Assembly: GCA_020633195.1 (NCBI GenBank)
Contig: JACKEC010000015.1
Coordinates: 310,001-374,000 of the forward strand
DNA length: 64,000 bases
Direction of reading: 5' to 3'
Origin: Sandaracinaceae bacterium
GTDB taxonomy: Bacteria; Myxococcota_A; Polyangia; Polyangiales; Sandaracinaceae
The translations under genes and the position numbers were made by a program. The notes beneath the pieces were generated by a model that was not told the origin of the DNA, did no database searches, and saw nothing but the letters and a program-made list of their open reading frames with translations. Of this stretch, positions 30,642 through 38,708 are shown in pieces. The first letter of the stretch is position 1. The number at the start of each line of letters is the position of its first letter.

Positions 30642-31474
30642 CGGCGCCCCGCCGCCCGCAACACGTCGTGCACCCGCGCGACCTCGGCGAGCGCCCCTTC
30701 GAAGGACGGGAGGTCCTCATCCCACTCGACGATCACCGCCCGCAGCGACGGCGCGCGCTCCGCGACTCGCGCGAGCAGCCCGAGGGCCTCGGCCTCGACC
30801 GGGCGGTCGTGGCTGTCGATCCAGAGCCCGAACGCCTCGCGGCCCCCCGCGAGGTGCACCTCGACGACGCGGTCGAGGTCGAGGGCGTCGAGGTAGCGCA
30901 GCGGATCGAAGCCGCCGTTGCGGGCGTCGTAGAGCAGGTTGGTGAGGTCGAGCAGCGCCCCCACCTCCGCGGCGCGGAGCGCGTCTCGGTAGCGCGCTCC
31001 GAGCACCTCGGCGGAGGCCGCGTCCGTGACGCCGAGGCCGAGCACGTCGGCGGGGTTCTCGAGCAGCAAGGGGCAGGGCGCCCCGGTCTGCGCGCGGCGG
31101 GCGTTGCCCCTCAACGTGGCCAGGGTGTCGGGCTCACCGTCGAGCGGCGCGAAGTGCCCGAGGTCCACGCCTCCCGCGCGCAGGAACGCGAGGTGATCGC
31201 TCCACCATCGCACGTGGAGCTGCCGCAAGGTCTCGTGCACGTCGCCGAGGTAGGCGGGGTCGGGGCCCGCCGCGTCACCGATCCCCAGGTCGACCCCGTG
31301 GGCCACGAGCACCCAGCGCGCGCCGAGCTGGCGGAGCTCGCGCGGGCGGCGCGCGGCGCAGAGGTAGTCGTCGACCATGATCTCGAGCACCTCGAAGCCG
31401 CCGCGATCCGGCAGCCGCGAGAGCTCCTCGATCCAGGGCTCGCGGAGGGCGAGGCCGATGGCGGTCGGTTCCAC
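30638..31474 (-). CDS. DUF692 (MNIO) multinuclear iron-dependent oxidase-like enzyme
   Basis: 278 residues, the usual length of the family. Family hallmarks are in order: E in the N-terminal EIMVDDYL region, H in LVAHGVDLG, H in WWSDHLAF, E in LLLENPAD, D/N in LLDLTNLLYDARN, H in EVHLAGG, D/H in IDSHDRPV and E in VIVEWDEDLP. These form the di- or tri-iron site in known members, a TIM-barrel fold. Family enzymes modify Cys residues of small peptides in several RiPP pathways (for example MbnB and TglH). It starts with GTG in a 39-base divergent gap. It is first in its operon and coupled to the 67-residue gene. Confidence 0.87.
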   Translation of the reverse strand: MEPTAIGLALREPWIEELSRLPDRGGFEVLEIMVDDYLCAARRPRELRQLGARWVLVAHGVDLGIGDAAGPDPAYLGDVHETLRQLHVRWWSDHLAFLRAGGVDLGHFAPLDGEPDTLATLRGNARRAQTGAPCPLLLENPADVLGLGVTDAASAEVLGARYRDALRAAEVGALLDLTNLLYDARNGGFDPLRYLDALDLDRVVEVHLAGGREAFGLWIDSHDRPVEAEALGLLARVAERAPSLRAVIVEWDEDLPSFEGALAEVARVHDVLRAAGRR

Positions 31475-31477
31475 GCC

Positions 31478-31509
31478 CCCGAGTATGCCTCGCGGCGTGC
31501 ATACTCGGG
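31478..31509. promoter_or_regulatory. 11-bp perfect inverted repeat in the divergent MNIO promoter
   Basis: CCCGAGTATGC (31478-31488) and GCATACTCGGG (31499-31509) are exact reverse complements with 10 bases between, so the arm centres are 21 bases (two helical turns) apart. It fills most of the 39 bases separating the DUF692 start from the start of the facing operon. A dimeric repressor controlling both operons is the simplest reading. No regulator gene for it lies nearby. Confidence 0.7.
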
Positions 31510-31513
31510 CCGC

Positions 31514-32263
31514 ATGGGGGAACGACGCGAGCTGCATTGGCTGCCGACCAAGACGCGCCGATCGATCGAGGCGGCCGTCACCGGCGCCGAGCGGGCGCTC
31601 GGGTCGCGCTTGGAGGCGGCGGTCCTCGTCGGGGCCGCCGCGAGCCCGGCGCGCGCGGATCGGGCCCGCGCGCCGCAAGTGCTCGTCATCACCAGCGACC
31701 TGCCCGGGACTCAACTCCGGGAGCTCGCCGCGCAGGTCCACGACGCGATGCGGGCCAACGTACGCGTCCGCGTGCTGACCTCGGGCGAGCTCACGCGCAG
31801 CTGCGACGTCTTCGCCCTCGAGGTCGCCGAGTGGCGCGACCGGCACGTCTCGTTGCGGGGCGACGACCCGTTCGCCGACTGCACGATCGAGGACGCAGAC
31901 CTCGTGCGGTCGCTCGAGGCCGCCGCGCGGGGTCTGGTCCGGCGGCTGCGCAACCGCGTCCTCGCGGACCTCGGCACCGACGGGCGCCGCGACGACGCGG
32001 CGAACGCGGTCGGCGACGCGATCGAGCGCAGCTTCGTCATCGCCCATCACTACCTCGCGCTCGACGCCGAGCCGCCCGCGGAGGAGGCGGCGCTGCTCGA
32101 CGCGATCTCCGAGGCGGCGGGCCTCGACCCGAAGCCCGTCCACGCGCTCCACGAGGAGCTGCGATCCCGCGGCCGCGTCGCCAAGCCCGTGGACGCCGCG
32201 GTGACGCTGCTGCCCTGGCTCGAGGGCATCGTCGAGCTCGTCGACCGCGCGAGCGAGGCGTGA
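31514..32263 (+). CDS. hypothetical protein, possibly nucleotidyltransferase-like
   Basis: 249 residues starting MGERRELHWLPTKTRRS. No signal peptide. The middle (AAVLVGAAASPARADRARAPQVLVITSD) and the Asp-rich surroundings resemble the small nucleotidyltransferase (MNT) fold, with a helical C-terminal half, but the canonical GSxxxGxxxxxSDxD motif is not intact, so any catalytic role is doubtful. It is conserved-looking and of unknown function. Its stop overlaps the start of the Cys-tail membrane protein (GTGA), so they are expressed together, and it is divergent from the DUF692 gene. Confidence 0.6.
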   Translation: MGERRELHWLPTKTRRSIEAAVTGAERALGSRLEAAVLVGAAASPARADRARAPQVLVITSDLPGTQLRELAAQVHDAMRANVRVRVLTSGELTRSCDVFALEVAEWRDRHVSLRGDDPFADCTIEDADLVRSLEAAARGLVRRLRNRVLADLGTDGRRDDAANAVGDAIERSFVIAHHYLALDAEPPAEEAALLDAISEAAGLDPKPVHALHEELRSRGRVAKPVDAAVTLLPWLEGIVELVDRASEA

Positions 32264-33498
32264 GACGCGCGGTCGCGGCTGCGCTGCTCGTCCTGGGGGC
32301 GGCGTCGCCCGCCGGCGCCCAGCGCTCGCTCAGCCGCTACTCGCTCGTGATCGAGCCGGCGGTCGGCGAGAGCTTCGAGACGCTCCGCTACGAGATGCGC
32401 GTCACCTACGACCAGAGGGGTGGGAGCCGCCCGTTCAAGTTCTTCGGAAGCGCTCCGATCCGCAACGTGGTCGTGACGTCTCCCGACGGACGGCCCCTCG
32501 CGATCAATCGGCCATCGAACTATCGCGAGTCGCGCCTCGAGTGGGACCTCGCCTACGAGGCCCCGAACGCGTATTCCGCGGTGATCTACTTCGAGCAGGA
32601 CGCCGACCTCGAGCATGGCTGGCACGAGGATCGGCTCCGCGTGCGCTGGGCGAACCGTTGGCGCATCCGGGTCCGGCAGATGGACGTCGAGCTGCGCATC
32701 CCCGAGGCCCAGTTCCGCGGGTGTGGTGTCGCGCTGGAGGGGTCGCAGGAGCTGCCGAGGCCGCGTCCGGGCTGGCGTGCGTGCCGCGTGTCGCAGCCGC
32801 ACACGTTCGTGGTGACCGCGCGGGTCGGGACGGGAACACCCACGTGGTCGTGGCTTCTCTTCGGGGCGGTCTGTCTCGTCTTCCCGCTCGTCGTGCTCGC
32901 GGGCCTGCTTCGGCTCCATCGCCGCTGGCTGCGCGACCGCGGCGTGCTGCCGCCGGCGGAGCCGTTCTACGCGCATCAGCCCAACGCGCCCTATCGCGCT
33001 CCGTCGGTGCTCCCGGTGCACACCGTCCCCGACCCGGTGTTGACATCCGAGGACCGTCAGCAGCTGCTCGTGCGGCTCGTGCTCACCTCGACGTCGACCG
33101 CGATCGTGGCCGGGGGCGCGGTCCTCGCCACCTTCCTCGGTCTGCCGTTGCCGTTGGCTCCCCTCGCGATGGTCGCCCTGCCGGTCCTGAGCCTCCTTCT
33201 CTTCGTCGCGATCTACCTTCTCCGCGAGCGCCACGAGCCGAGCTGGCTCGCCGCTGGGGTCGGTATCGTGCTCGTCGCGATGGCCACGATCCTCATCGGC
33301 AAGGTGGTCCTCGTGATCATGGGCGTGGCCGGGTTCATCACCTTCCTCATGGTCATCGGCGCCAACGCCAAGGGCTCGGGGGGAGGCACGTCGGGTGGCT
33401 CGAGCTGCGGCTCGAGCTGTGGCTCCAGCTGCGGGTCGAGCTGCGGGTCGAGCTGTGGCTCCAGCTGCGGTTCGAGCTGCGGCGGCTGTGGCGGCTGA
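32260..33498 (+). CDS. membrane protein with Cys-rich (SSCG)7 tail
   Basis: 412 residues from a GTG that overlaps the previous stop (GTGA). A signal peptide (VRRAVAAALLVLGAASPAGA) is followed by a beta-rich exported domain (about 20-180) resembling the N-domain of DUF2207 proteins. A transmembrane helix (WSWLLFGAVCLVFPLVVLAGL, about 185-206) leads to a hydrophobic part with about three or four more helices (about 265-365). The last 30 residues are seven SSCG repeats plus GCGG, eight Cys in all. Gly/Cys-rich tails occur in TIGR04222-type membrane proteins, which I recall lying beside DUF692 genes. It belongs to the operon facing the DUF692 gene here. Confidence 0.8.
   Translation: MRRAVAAALLVLGAASPAGAQRSLSRYSLVIEPAVGESFETLRYEMRVTYDQRGGSRPFKFFGSAPIRNVVVTSPDGRPLAINRPSNYRESRLEWDLAYEAPNAYSAVIYFEQDADLEHGWHEDRLRVRWANRWRIRVRQMDVELRIPEAQFRGCGVALEGSQELPRPRPGWRACRVSQPHTFVVTARVGTGTPTWSWLLFGAVCLVFPLVVLAGLLRLHRRWLRDRGVLPPAEPFYAHQPNAPYRAPSVLPVHTVPDPVLTSEDRQQLLVRLVLTSTSTAIVAGGAVLATFLGLPLPLAPLAMVALPVLSLLLFVAIYLLRERHEPSWLAAGVGIVLVAMATILIGKVVLVIMGVAGFITFLMVIGANAKGSGGGTSGGSSCGSSCGSSCGSSCGSSCGSSCGSSCGGCGG
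33400..33483 (+). repeat. seven 12-bp repeats encoding Ser-Ser-Cys-Gly
   Basis: Seven consecutive 12-base units with only synonymous differences encode SSCG, ending the membrane protein. A repeat this regular can change copy number by slippage. Confidence 0.9.
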
Positions 33499-33503
33499 CC
33501 GGC

Positions 33504-35193
33504 TCAGCGCCGGAGCCGGACGACCACGTGGCCCGTGCCCGCGCGGCGCCCCTGGCCGGGCGGGCCGCCGCGCGTGGTGAAGCGCGACCGCGACGGGCCC
33601 CGCCCCGCGACGAGCACCTTGAGCCGGCGGGCGCGCATCGCGCCGAGGCTCGGCCGCGTGGCCGCCTCCGCCTCGGTCGAGTAGCCGGTGATCTCGCAGC
33701 GCAGCCCGCGGTCCTCGCGCATCAGCGCGACGAGGCGGCCGAGCGCGGCTTCGTCGACGCGGCTCTCGGCGACGCCGTCCGCCACGAAGTCCATCGGGAA
33801 GAGCATCCCCCGCAAGAAGGGTTGCAATCGCGGATCGGTGTCGGGGACGACGATCCGGGGCGTGTGCGATCGGGGCGCGGGCTCGGTCAGGGCGTCCCAG
33901 GGCGGCCGCCGCGTCGGCGCGATCGCGACGAGCGCGGGCTCGGCCGGCGCGGCGGGTCGCGGGGGCGCCGGTCGCGGCACCGGCGGCGCGGCGATCGCGA
34001 CGAGCGGCGGCGGGGCGGCGGGCATCGGCTCCGCGAGGTCGGCCATCGCCTCGTCCATCAGCGCGACGCGGCGCCGGTACATGGCGGCGCGCTGGTCGCA
34101 CGCGCGGCCGCAGGGGGTGGCGGCGAGCCGCTCGAGCTCGGAGGTGATGGAGACGGGTCGGCCGACCGCCAGCGCGCCGCCCTCGAGCCACGGCGCGGCG
34201 GCGATGGGCCGCGCGATCCAGTGGTGCACGACCTCGACGCCCGCGACCTCGAGGCGCCCCGCGCGCCACTCGGTGCGCACGAGCGCGAGCGGCGCGTCGC
34301 GGACGCCGACCTCGCGCGCGGTGAGGACGCCCGCGGGCTCCTCCATCGCGGCGAGGAGGTTCCCGAGCGAGTACAGCACCCGGACGCGCCGGCCGTCGCT
34401 CGTCTCGATGACCTCCGTCGAGCCCGGGACGTGAGTGCCGTGCCCGATGATCAGGTCGGCGCCGGCCTCCGCGGCCTCGCGCGCGGCCTCGCGCATCATC
34501 GGCCGCGGCCGCGTCATGTCCTCGTGGACCCAGTGGAAGACGGCGACGACGAGGTGCGCGTCGCCGGCGCGAGCGGCCCGCAAGCTGGCTTGCAGCGTAC
34601 CGTCGCGGAGGAACGCGATGCGCGGGCTCGCGCCCTCGTCCCCGTTGGGCCGGTGGTTGGTGCCCTCGGCCCACGCGGCGAAGGCGACCCGCGCGCCGCT
34701 CACGGGGACCACGAGGGCGCGCGCGGCCGCGCCGGAGTCGGCGCCGACCCCGATCAGCGGGAGATGGCGCTCGTCCGCGGCGGCCATCGTGTTGCGCAGC
34801 CCGCGCAGGCCCTGGTCGTACGCGTGGTTGTTCGCGATGGTCACCGCGTCCACGCCAGCGGCTCGCAGCGCGTCGAGGAAGTGCGTCGGCGCGCGGAACA
34901 CCGGCACGTCCTCGATCGGGTCGCGGTCGCGGTAGCGCGGCGTGATCGGGACCTCGAGGTTGACGACCGCGAGATCCGCGCGGGACAGCGTCGGGGCGAG
35001 GTCCCGGAAGACCTCGCGGTACGCCTCGTCCCGCCCGACCACGCGCGGCCCGGTGCCGCAGCTGGTAGGCGAGCGGCGCGTCGTAGAGCACGTCCCCGCC
35101 GAAGGCGAGCGTGGGGCCCGGCCGCGCCTGCGCGCCGGCCGTCGCGGACCAGAGCAGACAGCCGAGCAACGCGAGGCCCCGACGCACGAGCAC
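33504..35193 (-). CDS. CapA-like (PGA synthase / metallophosphatase-like) protein, apparent frameshift
   Basis: A signal peptide (MLVRRGLALLGCLLWSATAGAQ, GTG at 35193) and the family motif TLAFGGDVLYDAPLAYQLR lie in one frame. The rest (GRDEAYREVFRDLAPTLSRADLAVVNLEVPI onward) lies in another, starting at about 35042. A one-base insertion between about 35030 and 35065 explains it. The second part has CapA motifs (NLEVPI, ANNHAYDQG, HWVHED, GHGTHVPGS, YSLGNLL) and, at about 400 residues in, an OmpA-like peptidoglycan-binding domain (LFPMDFVADG...RARRLKVLV). If only the second frame is translated the protein is 512 residues and lacks the metal-binding GD motif. CapA relatives work on exopolymer synthesis; the exact role is unknown. 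Confidence 0.75.
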
Positions 35194-35243
35194 GTCGCAG
35201 GCTACCGTGGCCGACCCCGCCGGGGGAAATTCGACCGCCCCCC

Positions 35244-35681
35244 TCAGCGCCGCGCGAGCGTGTGGCCGTGCTGGCCGATGGAGCGCAGCGCCCCTCGGAC
35301 GGCGGCGCGGAGGGCGTTGTCGGAGAGGCGGTTCACGTCGTCCCCGCCCCGCGCGCCGGCGCGGCCGGTGAGCATCGCGCGGACCGCGCCGCCCCGCGCG
35401 TCGGCGACGACCACGGTGACCCGCGCCCGCACCTCGACGCCCGCGTGCGTGCGCTGCGAGCGCAGCTCGGCGACCGTGGCGCGCAGCTCGAGCTCGGCGC
35501 GGCGCGCGGGCACCACGTCGACCTCGGGCGTCCCGGCCAGGACCTCCTGCATCGCGTCCTGGATCACGGGGTCGCTGATCACGGTGACCCGCACGCGTCG
35601 CCGCGCGTGGGCATCGGTCGAGAGGCCGCACGTCACCACCATCGCGACCACCGCGGCCGCGAGCACCCTGGCTCGGGTCAT
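35244..35681 (-). CDS. small exported protein
   Basis: 145 residues, starting at ATG 35681 seven bases after GGAGG, rather than at an earlier TTG. A signal peptide (ARVLAAAVVAMVVTCGLSTDAHA) is followed by a basic, beta-rich domain of about 115 residues (RRVRVTVISDPVIQDAMQEVLAG, ELELRATVAELRSQRTHAGVEVRARVTVVVADARGG) that resembles small periplasmic or lipid-binding folds. No named family was recognised. It is upstream of the CapA-like gene by 50 bases and may be in its operon. Confidence 0.7.
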   Translation of the reverse strand: MTRARVLAAAVVAMVVTCGLSTDAHARRRVRVTVISDPVIQDAMQEVLAGTPEVDVVPARRAELELRATVAELRSQRTHAGVEVRARVTVVVADARGGAVRAMLTGRAGARGGDDVNRLSDNALRAAVRGALRSIGQHGHTLARR

Positions 35682-35766
35682 CCTGACCTCCAAGCGGCGC
35701 AGCGAAACTCGCCCGCCTTCTTCGGACTAGCGCCCCGGGCGATCGTCGGTCAAGAAAACGTCCCCG

Positions 35767-36399
35767 ATGCCCTCCGACCTGGTCTCCATGATCCGGGGCG
35801 ACGACTCGATCGACGCCATCGGTGAATACCTCGACGCCCTCGCCGCCGACGATCGCGAGCGCGAAGCGAACTCGCTCGGGGGCTCCGATCAGGCGCGCCT
35901 CTTCGACAAGGCCGCCGACGCGCCCACGATCACGCTCGAGCACTTCGTCCCGCGCGAGCTCGACGACCTCGTCCCGGTCCACCACCCGGGCCGCAACACG
36001 ATCATGACGCTCAGCTACTTCCGCGGCTTCCAGAAGCGCTTCACGCGCTCGGCCGACGGCAGCGGGCGGCTCTTCGGCTACAACGCGAGCAACGCCTGGT
36101 TCATCACCCCGGGCTACTTCGTCGCCTACGAGACGACGGGCCACGAGACGTGGGCCGAGCGCGGGGGCGTCGTCGTCGACTACTTCCAGGTCCCGGACGC
36201 GGCGGTGCCCGAGGCGTGGCCCAAGGTCATCCCGAACAGCCAGGGCCTGCAGCGCCTCGTCTACCACCAGACCCGCGACTTCATGCGGCGCGTCTCGAGC
36301 CACGTCTCGATCGGGCGCGCCTCGCGCGAGGACCAGGGCGGCGACCGCATCCTCGACTACTGGTTCACCCTCTGCCGACAAGACCGGAGCCCCTCATGA
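35767..36399 (+). CDS. conserved hypothetical protein
   Basis: 210 residues beginning MPSDLVSMIRGDDSIDAIGEYLDALAADDRE. Soluble, no signal peptide. There is a mixture of aromatic and acidic residues (NASNAWFITPGYFVAYETTGHETWAERGGVVVDYFQVP, DYWFTLCRQDR) suggesting an alpha/beta fold, with no recognised catalytic motif. Its stop overlaps the start of the peptidase gene by four bases (ATGA), so it is probably made together with that enzyme and may assist or regulate it. Confidence 0.7.
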   Translation: MPSDLVSMIRGDDSIDAIGEYLDALAADDREREANSLGGSDQARLFDKAADAPTITLEHFVPRELDDLVPVHHPGRNTIMTLSYFRGFQKRFTRSADGSGRLFGYNASNAWFITPGYFVAYETTGHETWAERGGVVVDYFQVPDAAVPEAWPKVIPNSQGLQRLVYHQTRDFMRRVSSHVSIGRASREDQGGDRILDYWFTLCRQDRSPS

Positions 36400-37775
36400 C
36401 GACGACCGCGGATCAGGTTGCAGCTCGCGCGAAGGAGCGCTTCGACGAGACCGTCGCGCGCCTCACCGAGTACCTGCGCTACCCGGCGATCAGCTGCGAG
36501 CCCGAGCACGCGCGCGACGTGAAGGCGCTCGCGGAGCGCATCGTGGACGACCTCGGCGCGCTCGGGATGAGCCACTGCCGGACGCTCGAGCTCGACGACG
36601 CGCTGCCGTGCGTCGCGGCCGAGCGGATGAACGCCCCGGGCAAGCCGACGGTGCTCGTCTACGGGCACCTCGACCTGCAGCCGGTGCGCGACGAGCCGTG
36701 GGACAGCCCGCCGCACGAGGCCCAGGCGGTGGACGGTCGGCTCTACGGTCGCGGCTCGGCCGACGACATGGGCGGCTGGGTCAGCCACCTCGCGGCGATG
36801 GAGGCGTGGCTCGCCGTCGCGGGCGAGCTGCCTGTCAACTTGCGTCTCTTGATCGAGGGCGAGGAGGAGATCGGCTCGCCGAACCTGCTGCGCTACATGG
36901 AGGCGTACCCCGAGGCGTTCGAGGCGGACGTGATGATCCTGACGGACTGCGAGAATCCGTCGACGGACATCCCGGGCCTCACCGTGTCGCTCCGCGGCCT
37001 GATGGACCTCGAGCTGCGCTGCGAGTCGATGGCGGCGGACGTTCACTCGGGCCTCTGGGGCAACGCGATCCCGGATCCCGCGGTGGCGCTGATGCAGCTC
37101 GTCGCGCGCCTCGTCGACGAGGACGGACGCCTCGCGCACGGCCGCGTGGAGGTCCCCGCGGACTGGGCGAAGGCGAGCTGGGACGTCCCGCTCGGCCCCG
37201 AGGTGGTGCGCGGCGGCGCGCGCCTGCTCGAGGGCGTCGACCCGCTGCCCCCGCGAGGCCGCTCGACGGCCGAGTGGATCTGGCGGCAGCCGGCGGTGAC
37301 CGTCCTCTCGACCACGCTGCCGGTGCCCGGCCGCGAGAAGAACGCCGTGCGCCGCAAGGCATCCGCGCGCCTCTCCGTGCGCGTCGCGCCAGGACAGAAG
37401 GGCGAGGACCTCTTCGCCGTGCTCCGGGACGTCGTCCTCACCGACCCGCCGGGCGGCGTGAAGGTCGAGCTCGAGCTGCTGCAGTCCGGCGGGAGCTGGC
37501 TGTACGAGCCCAAGGGCCCCGCGTTCGAGGCCGCGGACCGCGCCTACGAGAAGGCCTGGGGCCGCCCCCTGATCCAGATCGGCGTCGGCGGCTCGATCCC
37601 GTTCGTCGCGATGTTCGGCGAGCGCTTCGGCGACCTCCCGCTGATCCTCAACGGCGTCATGGATCCCAAGACGGGCGCCCACGGCCCCAACGAGTCCATG
37701 GACCTCGGCGTCTTCGAGAAGGCCATCGTCGCCAACGTGCACCTCTACGAAGAGCTCGCCGCCCTCGATCTGTGA
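36396..37775 (+). CDS. M20-family metallopeptidase (dipeptidase/deacylase)
   Basis: 459 residues. Metal-binding and catalytic motifs are GHLDLQP (H91, D93), YGRGSADDMGG (bridging D124), and IEGEEEIGS (catalytic E157/E158); the C-terminal PKTGAHGPNESMD gives the final His. It has the two-domain M20 layout with a lid (about 210-330). The closest-looking relatives are CNDP-type dipeptidases, which cleave dipeptides with two Zn or Mn ions in the cytosol; a deacylase is possible. There is no signal peptide. Confidence 0.9.
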   Translation: MTTTADQVAARAKERFDETVARLTEYLRYPAISCEPEHARDVKALAERIVDDLGALGMSHCRTLELDDALPCVAAERMNAPGKPTVLVYGHLDLQPVRDEPWDSPPHEAQAVDGRLYGRGSADDMGGWVSHLAAMEAWLAVAGELPVNLRLLIEGEEEIGSPNLLRYMEAYPEAFEADVMILTDCENPSTDIPGLTVSLRGLMDLELRCESMAADVHSGLWGNAIPDPAVALMQLVARLVDEDGRLAHGRVEVPADWAKASWDVPLGPEVVRGGARLLEGVDPLPPRGRSTAEWIWRQPAVTVLSTTLPVPGREKNAVRRKASARLSVRVAPGQKGEDLFAVLRDVVLTDPPGGVKVELELLQSGGSWLYEPKGPAFEAADRAYEKAWGRPLIQIGVGGSIPFVAMFGERFGDLPLILNGVMDPKTGAHGPNESMDLGVFEKAIVANVHLYEELAALDL

Positions 37776-37862
37776 TCGCTCGCCCGCTCTGCGGGGCGCG
37801 GACTCGGCAAGAGAGCCAGGGCGACCCCGCCGCCATCGACGGGGTCGCCGACTCACGTCACC

Positions 37863-38204
37863 TCACCTGGCCGCCGCACCTCCGACCAGCTTGAACAGCG
37901 TGGCCGCGACCTTGTCCGCGAGGTCATGGGCCTCCGCGACCCGCTCCTCCGACACGAACCCCGCGGCGCACGCGGTCTCGAGGTTCGACCGCGACTCCTT
38001 GGCTTCGTACATCGCGGTCTTCAGCCGCTCCCGACCGTTGCCGTCGTAGCGCCCCTCGCCCTCCGAGATGTTCAACGGCACCGACACCACCGAGCGCCGC
38101 AGCTGCTTGCCCAGCTCCGGGTGCGAGCGAGCGATGAGCTCCCACAGCGGGCGGCACAGCCGCACCAGCTCCAGCGAATCCGAGTACACACGCAAACGAG
38201 ACAT
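37863..38204 (-). CDS. four-helix-bundle protein (S23 / intervening-sequence protein family)
   Basis: 113 residues. The typical pattern is VYSDSLELVRLCRPLWELIARSHPELGKQLRRSVVSVPLNISEGEGRYDGNGRERLKTAMYEAKESRSNLETA, a helical bundle with the family motif 'SVPLNIAEG'. Proteins of this type bind nucleic acid (23S rRNA intervening sequences) or act as accessory factors such as Avd in diversity-generating elements. No reverse transcriptase or template repeat was seen nearby, so the role here is unknown. It sits next to the most repeat-rich DNA of the window. Confidence 0.85.
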   Translation of the reverse strand: MSRLRVYSDSLELVRLCRPLWELIARSHPELGKQLRRSVVSVPLNISEGEGRYDGNGRERLKTAMYEAKESRSNLETACAAGFVSEERVAEAHDLADKVAATLFKLVGGAAAR

Positions 38205-38293
38205 CGTTCTCTCCAGGTTGCCGGCAACCCGACCGCGCCCACGCGCGCCCGTCGTCCGGCATCCCGCCCCCCCGGCCGCCGCGCGCAGCGCGG

Positions 38294-38344
38294 GTCAACG
38301 GCGAAGCCCGGCGCGCAGCGCCGGGTCGCGAAGCGACCGTTGAC
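38294..38344. repeat. three-way-junction-like palindrome
   Basis: GTCAACGG (38294-38301) pairs with CCGTTGAC (38337-38344) and encloses two hairpins, CCCGGCG-CGCAG-CGCCGGG (38307-38325) and TCGC-GAA-GCGA (38326-38336). In DNA this could be a cruciform, in RNA a three-way junction. The 38205-38440 stretch contains no gene. It also holds an inverted pair (GACGGGCCCCTGT at 38382-38394 and ACAGGGGTCCGTC at 38421-38433, one mismatch) that may be a remnant insertion end. Confidence 0.65.
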
Positions 38345-38439
38345 GCGCGCGAGCACGGTGGCAGGGTGGGCGATGCCGGACGACGGGCCCCTGTAGAAGT
38401 GGACACTACGTTGACGGCTCACAGGGGTCCGTCGAAGCC

Positions 38440-38691
<252 letters not shown>

Positions 38692-38708
38692 CGGCTCCGC
38701 CCCCGCTC

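Noticed and set aside
32050..36381. A 1,443-residue minus-strand frame
   Set aside because: It is mostly antisense noise over several genes; only a short part (the signal peptide and GDV motif near 35080-35193) is meaningful and was used to recover the CapA N-terminus.
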